In this document: positions 60,943 to 64,000 of the stretch, in pieces
Layout: every line of letters begins with the position of its first letter
How positions within the stretch are numbered: position 1 is the first letter of the stretch
NCBI GenBank assembly: GCA_900752435.1
Contig: CAADVD010000016.1
Location: 1-64,000, forward strand
Length of the DNA: 64,000 nt
Origin: Oscillospiraceae bacterium
GTDB lineage: Bacteria > Bacillota > Clostridia > Oscillospirales > Ruminococcaceae
Direction of reading: 5' to 3'
Translations under genes and position numbers: made by a program
Notes under the pieces: generated by a model
What the model was told of the DNA's origin: nothing
Seen by the model: only the letters and a program-made list of their open reading frames with translations
Database searches by the model: none

Positions 60943-61737
60943 CTATGCCAGTTCAAAACACTTTCCCGTATTGGTCTTAGGCGCCACGCTCAACTGAAAA
61001 TCCTTGTCAAGCTTTGCCCCTTTACAAGTCAGCGCCGCCAAAACACTCTCAAACGCCAGCTCCGGCCGATTGTTTTCTTCACTCAAATGCCCCAGTACAA
61101 AACGTTCCACGCCCAAATCCAGCAGTCTGCAAATCTCATCCGTGCAGTCATCGTTGGAAAGGTGCCCATGACGTCCAGCAATGCGCCGTTTGAGGTACGG
61201 CGGATAAATCCCCATTTGCAGCAGAGTCGGCTCATAATTGCTCTCCAGCAGCACCAAATCGCAATCTTGCAAACAAGCATGCACATGCTCCGGCACATAC
61301 CCCAAATCCGTGCAAATCGCCGCTTTCCGATAGTCTGCCGTCTCAATCACATATCCTTGACTCTCCACGCAATCGTGCGGCGTTGGAAACGCTTTCACTT
61401 CCATATCCGCCACGCAAACCGCTTTCTCTCCAATGCGAAAAACCGGTGTCTCCACGCTCAGAATGTCCTTCTCACGCAACGCCCGCAAGGTACCTGCGGA
61501 AGAGTATACTGGCACCCCCAATTCCTTCTGAATGCGCGCCAATCCTTTCACATGATCGCTGTGCTCGTGTGTGACAAAAATCCCCTGAATCGCGGCTGGT
61601 TCGACGCCAATCAACGCCAAATGCGCCTTAAAATTGCGGATACCCACTCCAGCATCCACCAGCACCCCTGATTCTTTCGTGCCAATGTATGTACAATTTC
61701 CCTTTGACGAACTGCAAAGCGGATACAAAAACGACAT
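60943..61737 (-). CDS. walJ: Metallo-beta-lactamase-fold hydrolase (WalJ/YycJ-like)
   Basis: A 264-residue protein with SSSKGNCTYIGT, the metal motif THEHSDHVKGL and the second-site residues (TDLGYVPEHV, GHLSEENN). It matches YycJ/WalJ, a presumed nuclease-like enzyme linked to cell-division and DNA-replication coordination. The start at 61737 has AAGGAGG. It sits 11 bases before rlmH, as in many Firmicutes. Confidence 0.92.
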   Translation of the reverse strand: MSFLYPLCSSSKGNCTYIGTKESGVLVDAGVGIRNFKAHLALIGVEPAAIQGIFVTHEHSDHVKGLARIQKELGVPVYSSAGTLRALREKDILSVETPVFRIGEKAVCVADMEVKAFPTPHDCVESQGYVIETADYRKAAICTDLGYVPEHVHACLQDCDLVLLESNYEPTLLQMGIYPPYLKRRIAGRHGHLSNDDCTDEICRLLDLGVERFVLGHLSEENNRPELAFESVLAALTCKGAKLDKDFQLSVAPKTNTGKCFELA

Positions 61738-61836
61738 GCACTTTCCTCCTTGATACGCAAAAAAGACTGCCGCAAACAAAAAGGCTATGTACGGACATAC
61801 TTCCTTTTCTGTGGCAATCTCTTCTTACTGTTTGAA

Positions 61837-63120
61837 TTATTGAGCGTTCTGCATTACTTGTTCTGGAATTCCAACTTTTTTGATGTGCGCTCCCAATGCG
61901 CGCAGTTTCTCCTCAATGTGCTCGTAACCGCGCTCCACGTGATAGATATTCTCAATCTCCGTCGTTCCGCTTGCCGCCAGCGCCGCAATGATCATCGCCG
62001 CTCCCGCGCGCAAATCCACCGCTTTGACAGGCGCGCCAATAAAACCGCTGATCCCCTCGACAATGGCCACATGACCATCCACGGAAATGTCCGCGCCCAT
62101 TCGACGAAGTTCGTCAACGTATTTAAAACGGTTGTCCCAAACCCCCTCAGTCACAATGCTCGTTCCCTGTGCCAGACACAAAAGCACGGCAATCTGCGGC
62201 TGCATATCGGTCGGAAAACCCGGATGCGGTCTGGTCTTAACATTGGTACGCAGCAGCTTTCCGACGTATTTCACGCGAATGCTGTCGTCATACTCCGTCA
62301 CTTCCAGCCCGATTTTATCCAGCTTGGAGGTAATGGATTCCAGATGCTTCGGAATCACGTTCTTTACCAACACATCGCCATGGGTAGCCGCCGCGGCCAC
62401 CATGTACGTTCCTGCCTCAATCTGATCCGGAATGATCGAATATTCCACGCCATGCAGAATATCCACCCCTCTGATTTTGATGACATCCGTACCGGCACCC
62501 ATGATGTTGGCGCCCATCGAATTCAAAAAGTTTGCCAAATCCACGATATGCGGCTCTTTAGCGGCATTTTCGATGATCGTCAAGCCCTGTGCCTTTACAG
62601 CGGCCAGCATCACGTTCATCGTTGCGCCCACGGACACCACATCAAAATAGACATGACTTCCAGTCAATTTCTGTGCCGATACGTCAATCATGCCATATTC
62701 CAGCATATAATTGGCGCCCAGCGATTTAAACCCTTTCAAATGCTGGTCAATTGGGCGAACGCCGAAATCACAGCCGCCCGGCAGTGCCACTCTGGCACGG
62801 TTAAATTTCCCCAGCAGTGCGCCGAGAAAATAATAGGAAGCGCGCATATGCTTGGCGCGTTCATAAGGAACTTCCGGAATTTTAATGTTTCTGGTGTCAA
62901 TTCTCAAAGTGGATTTATTAATAACCTGTACATCAGCGCCCATTTCATTCAAAATCTGAATGATGATGTCCACATCGCTGATGTTTGGAATATTTTCGAT
63001 AACGCAAGGACCGTCTGCTAAAATGGTGGCTGGAAGAATGGCAACAACTGCGTTTTTGGCGCCGCTGATGGTGACTTCACCGGACAATCGATGTCCGCCT
63101 TCGATGATGTATTTCTCCAA
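61837..63120 (-). CDS. murA: UDP-N-acetylglucosamine 1-carboxyvinyltransferase MurA
   Basis: A 427-residue enzyme: EGGHRLSGEVTISGAKNAVV, the catalytic cysteine loop PGGCDFGVRPIDQH and PGFPTDMQPQ. It makes the first committed step of peptidoglycan synthesis and is the fosfomycin target; the Cys is present. A TTG start at 63120 follows AAAGGAGAG; an ATG 8 codons earlier overlaps that site. Confidence 0.95.
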   Translation of the reverse strand: MEKYIIEGGHRLSGEVTISGAKNAVVAILPATILADGPCVIENIPNISDVDIIIQILNEMGADVQVINKSTLRIDTRNIKIPEVPYERAKHMRASYYFLGALLGKFNRARVALPGGCDFGVRPIDQHLKGFKSLGANYMLEYGMIDVSAQKLTGSHVYFDVVSVGATMNVMLAAVKAQGLTIIENAAKEPHIVDLANFLNSMGANIMGAGTDVIKIRGVDILHGVEYSIIPDQIEAGTYMVAAAATHGDVLVKNVIPKHLESITSKLDKIGLEVTEYDDSIRVKYVGKLLRTNVKTRPHPGFPTDMQPQIAVLLCLAQGTSIVTEGVWDNRFKYVDELRRMGADISVDGHVAIVEGISGFIGAPVKAVDLRAGAAMIIAALAASGTTEIENIYHVERGYEHIEEKLRALGAHIKKVGIPEQVMQNAQ

Positions 63121-63331
63121 AACACTCTCTCCTTTGCTGCTCATAATGGCATTATAGCATAAAACCGGATAAAATAAAAGAAAAATTATTGAATGTCAGC
63201 GTTTTCAGTATACATCCGGAGAAATGTTTCAATAAATTTGTGCGAATCCCCCAAAAAGCAACTATGATATTTGCCAAAACCGATATTGTAAACGCTTTCA
63301 TTCGATTAAACAGACCACAAACCCATACATG
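63121..63331. other. murA promoter region
   Basis: On the minus strand a TATAAT lies about 35 bases before the murA start with a poor -35. No gene or repeat was seen in the rest of the gap. Confidence 0.5.
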
Positions 63332-63363
63332 AAAACAGAGAGCCGTACAAATGCCGGCTCTCT
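63332..63363 (-). terminator. Terminator of dnaJ
   Basis: Stem AGAGAGCCG/CGGCTCTCT followed on the minus strand by GTTTTC. Confidence 0.8.
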
Positions 63364-63418
63364 AACAGTATGGGAATTCATCCTAAAATTATTCCCTTCA
63401 GTGCAGAAAATATCCTGT

Positions 63419-64000
63419 TTACCGATTAAACGTATCCTTCAGTTTATCAAAGAAGGATTTCCGTTTTTCATAATTTTTCTCATTGAGTGTTCCTTCAAAT
63501 GCTTTCAGCGCATTCTGCTGTTCACGATTGAGGTTTTTCGGCACCTCCACCGTTACGGTTACATACTGGTCACCGCGTCCGCGCCCATTGAGCTGCTGTA
63601 CACCCTTGCCGCGCAATTTAAACGTCGTACCCGGCTGTGTACCGGCTGGTACGTTGTACTTCACCTTGCCGTCAATCGTGGGTACTGTTAATTCCTCACC
63701 GACTACCGCCTGATAATACGTCAGCGGAATATCACACCAAATGTCGTATCCCTCGCGGCGGAACAGCACATCCGGCCGCACGGAAATGGTCACATGCAAA
63801 TCACCCGACGGACCACCGTTTGCACCGGCATTGCCCTGTCCGCGCACCGACAGCGTCTGACCGTCGTCGATACCAGCCGGTACATTGATTTCAATGGTCT
63901 TCGTGCTGCTGGTACGTCCCGTACCGCCGCAGCGCTTACACGGATGATCAATCACCTGACCGCGCCCGTTGCATCGCGTACACGTCTTGCTGGAGCGAAT
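63419..64000 (-). CDS. dnaJ: Chaperone protein DnaJ, 5' end outside window
   Basis: The C-terminal 193 residues of DnaJ. The last zinc-centre repeats CTRCNGRGQV and CKRCGGTGR are followed by the substrate-binding domains (INVPAGIDDGQTLSVRGQGN, DLHVTISVRPDVLFRREG, GTTFKLRGKGV). DnaJ delivers clients to DnaK. The J domain and the rest of the zinc domain lie beyond the right edge. Confidence 0.95.
   Translation of the reverse strand: MRSSKTCTRCNGRGQVIDHPCKRCGGTGRTSSTKTIEINVPAGIDDGQTLSVRGQGNAGANGGPSGDLHVTISVRPDVLFRREGYDIWCDIPLTYYQAVVGEELTVPTIDGKVKYNVPAGTQPGTTFKLRGKGVQQLNGRGRGDQYVTVTVEVPKNLNREQQNALKAFEGTLNEKNYEKRKSFFDKLKDTFNR

Noticed and set aside
61750..63021. 423-codon open frame on the plus strand opposite murA
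   Set aside because: Antisense shadow of murA with no ribosome site and low-quality His/Arg-rich text.
1..64000. CRISPR arrays, intact insertion sequences, prophage genes, rRNA
   Set aside because: No regularly spaced repeats, transposase with end repeats, phage modules or rRNA were seen.

Overview
The window is a piece of chromosome from a spore-forming member of the Clostridia, most like the gut Ruminococcaceae/Oscillospiraceae. The evidence is the sporulation genes yabP, yabQ and a spoVB-type flippase, the rplS-lepB-rbgA, rqcP-yabP-yabQ-divIC and yerC/hslO neighbourhoods typical of Firmicutes, strong Shine-Dalgarno sites, frequent TTG/GTG starts, and meso-diaminopimelate dehydrogenase. 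All functional statements come from reading the translated sequence and from family knowledge; no search was run.

Layout. 1-9600 is mostly housekeeping: rbgA, lepB, rplS with a leader; a lone promoter-hairpins-terminator unit at about 2.1-2.35 kb that looks like a small RNA; a HAD hydrolase, a type I pullulanase, a 44-residue membrane peptide, ddh, queH, a PucR-type regulator and an EamA permease. 8710-28289 is a dense nitrogen-scavenging island. It starts with a Pot-type ABC importer operon ending in a cytosine-deaminase-like amidohydrolase and an EamA permease, divergent from a creatininase. Next come a NitT/TauT-type ABC operon of more AT-rich, different codon use, a ureohydrolase resembling guanidine hydrolases with a second NitT/TauT binding protein, adenine deaminase coupled to a DUF2294-like protein, and finally a NifI1/NifI2-like PII pair followed by the second permease, ATPase and a MATE exporter. 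Several of these operons carry an intrinsic terminator just after the promoter, and the PII operon has two hairpins with an identical loop. The likely theme is uptake and breakdown of guanidino compounds and nucleobases for nitrogen.

28430-45080 holds tRNA-Cys and tRNA-Gly, a class III Fic protein attached to the yerC-methyltransferase-hslO operon, an operon of a membrane-anchored propeller/GH13 protein with a two-component system, and the S1-divIC-yabQ-yabP-rqcP cluster, followed by RNHCP, HU, MazG and the SpoVB-like flippase. After these come an Asn/Gln-rich 58-residue protein, a GNAT enzyme and a second flippase. 45374-51400 has a class I aminotransferase, a stand-alone LarC2-like protein beside an inserted AT-rich block (broken acetyltransferase, DHFR-like protein) that is flanked by a duplicated 5' fragment of the LarC2 gene, then a flavin-type protein, an HxlR regulator and asnS.

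51600-55822 encodes a small membrane protein, a dolichol-phosphate-mannose-type glycosyltransferase, DUF2304 and DUF2142 proteins (cell-surface glycan modification), then ychF. 56000-60265 is a degenerate RHS locus with repeated core ends and several orphan immunity-like genes. 60297-64000 returns to housekeeping: tRNA-Leu, rlmH, a WalJ-like beta-lactamase-fold protein, murA and the 3' part of dnaJ.
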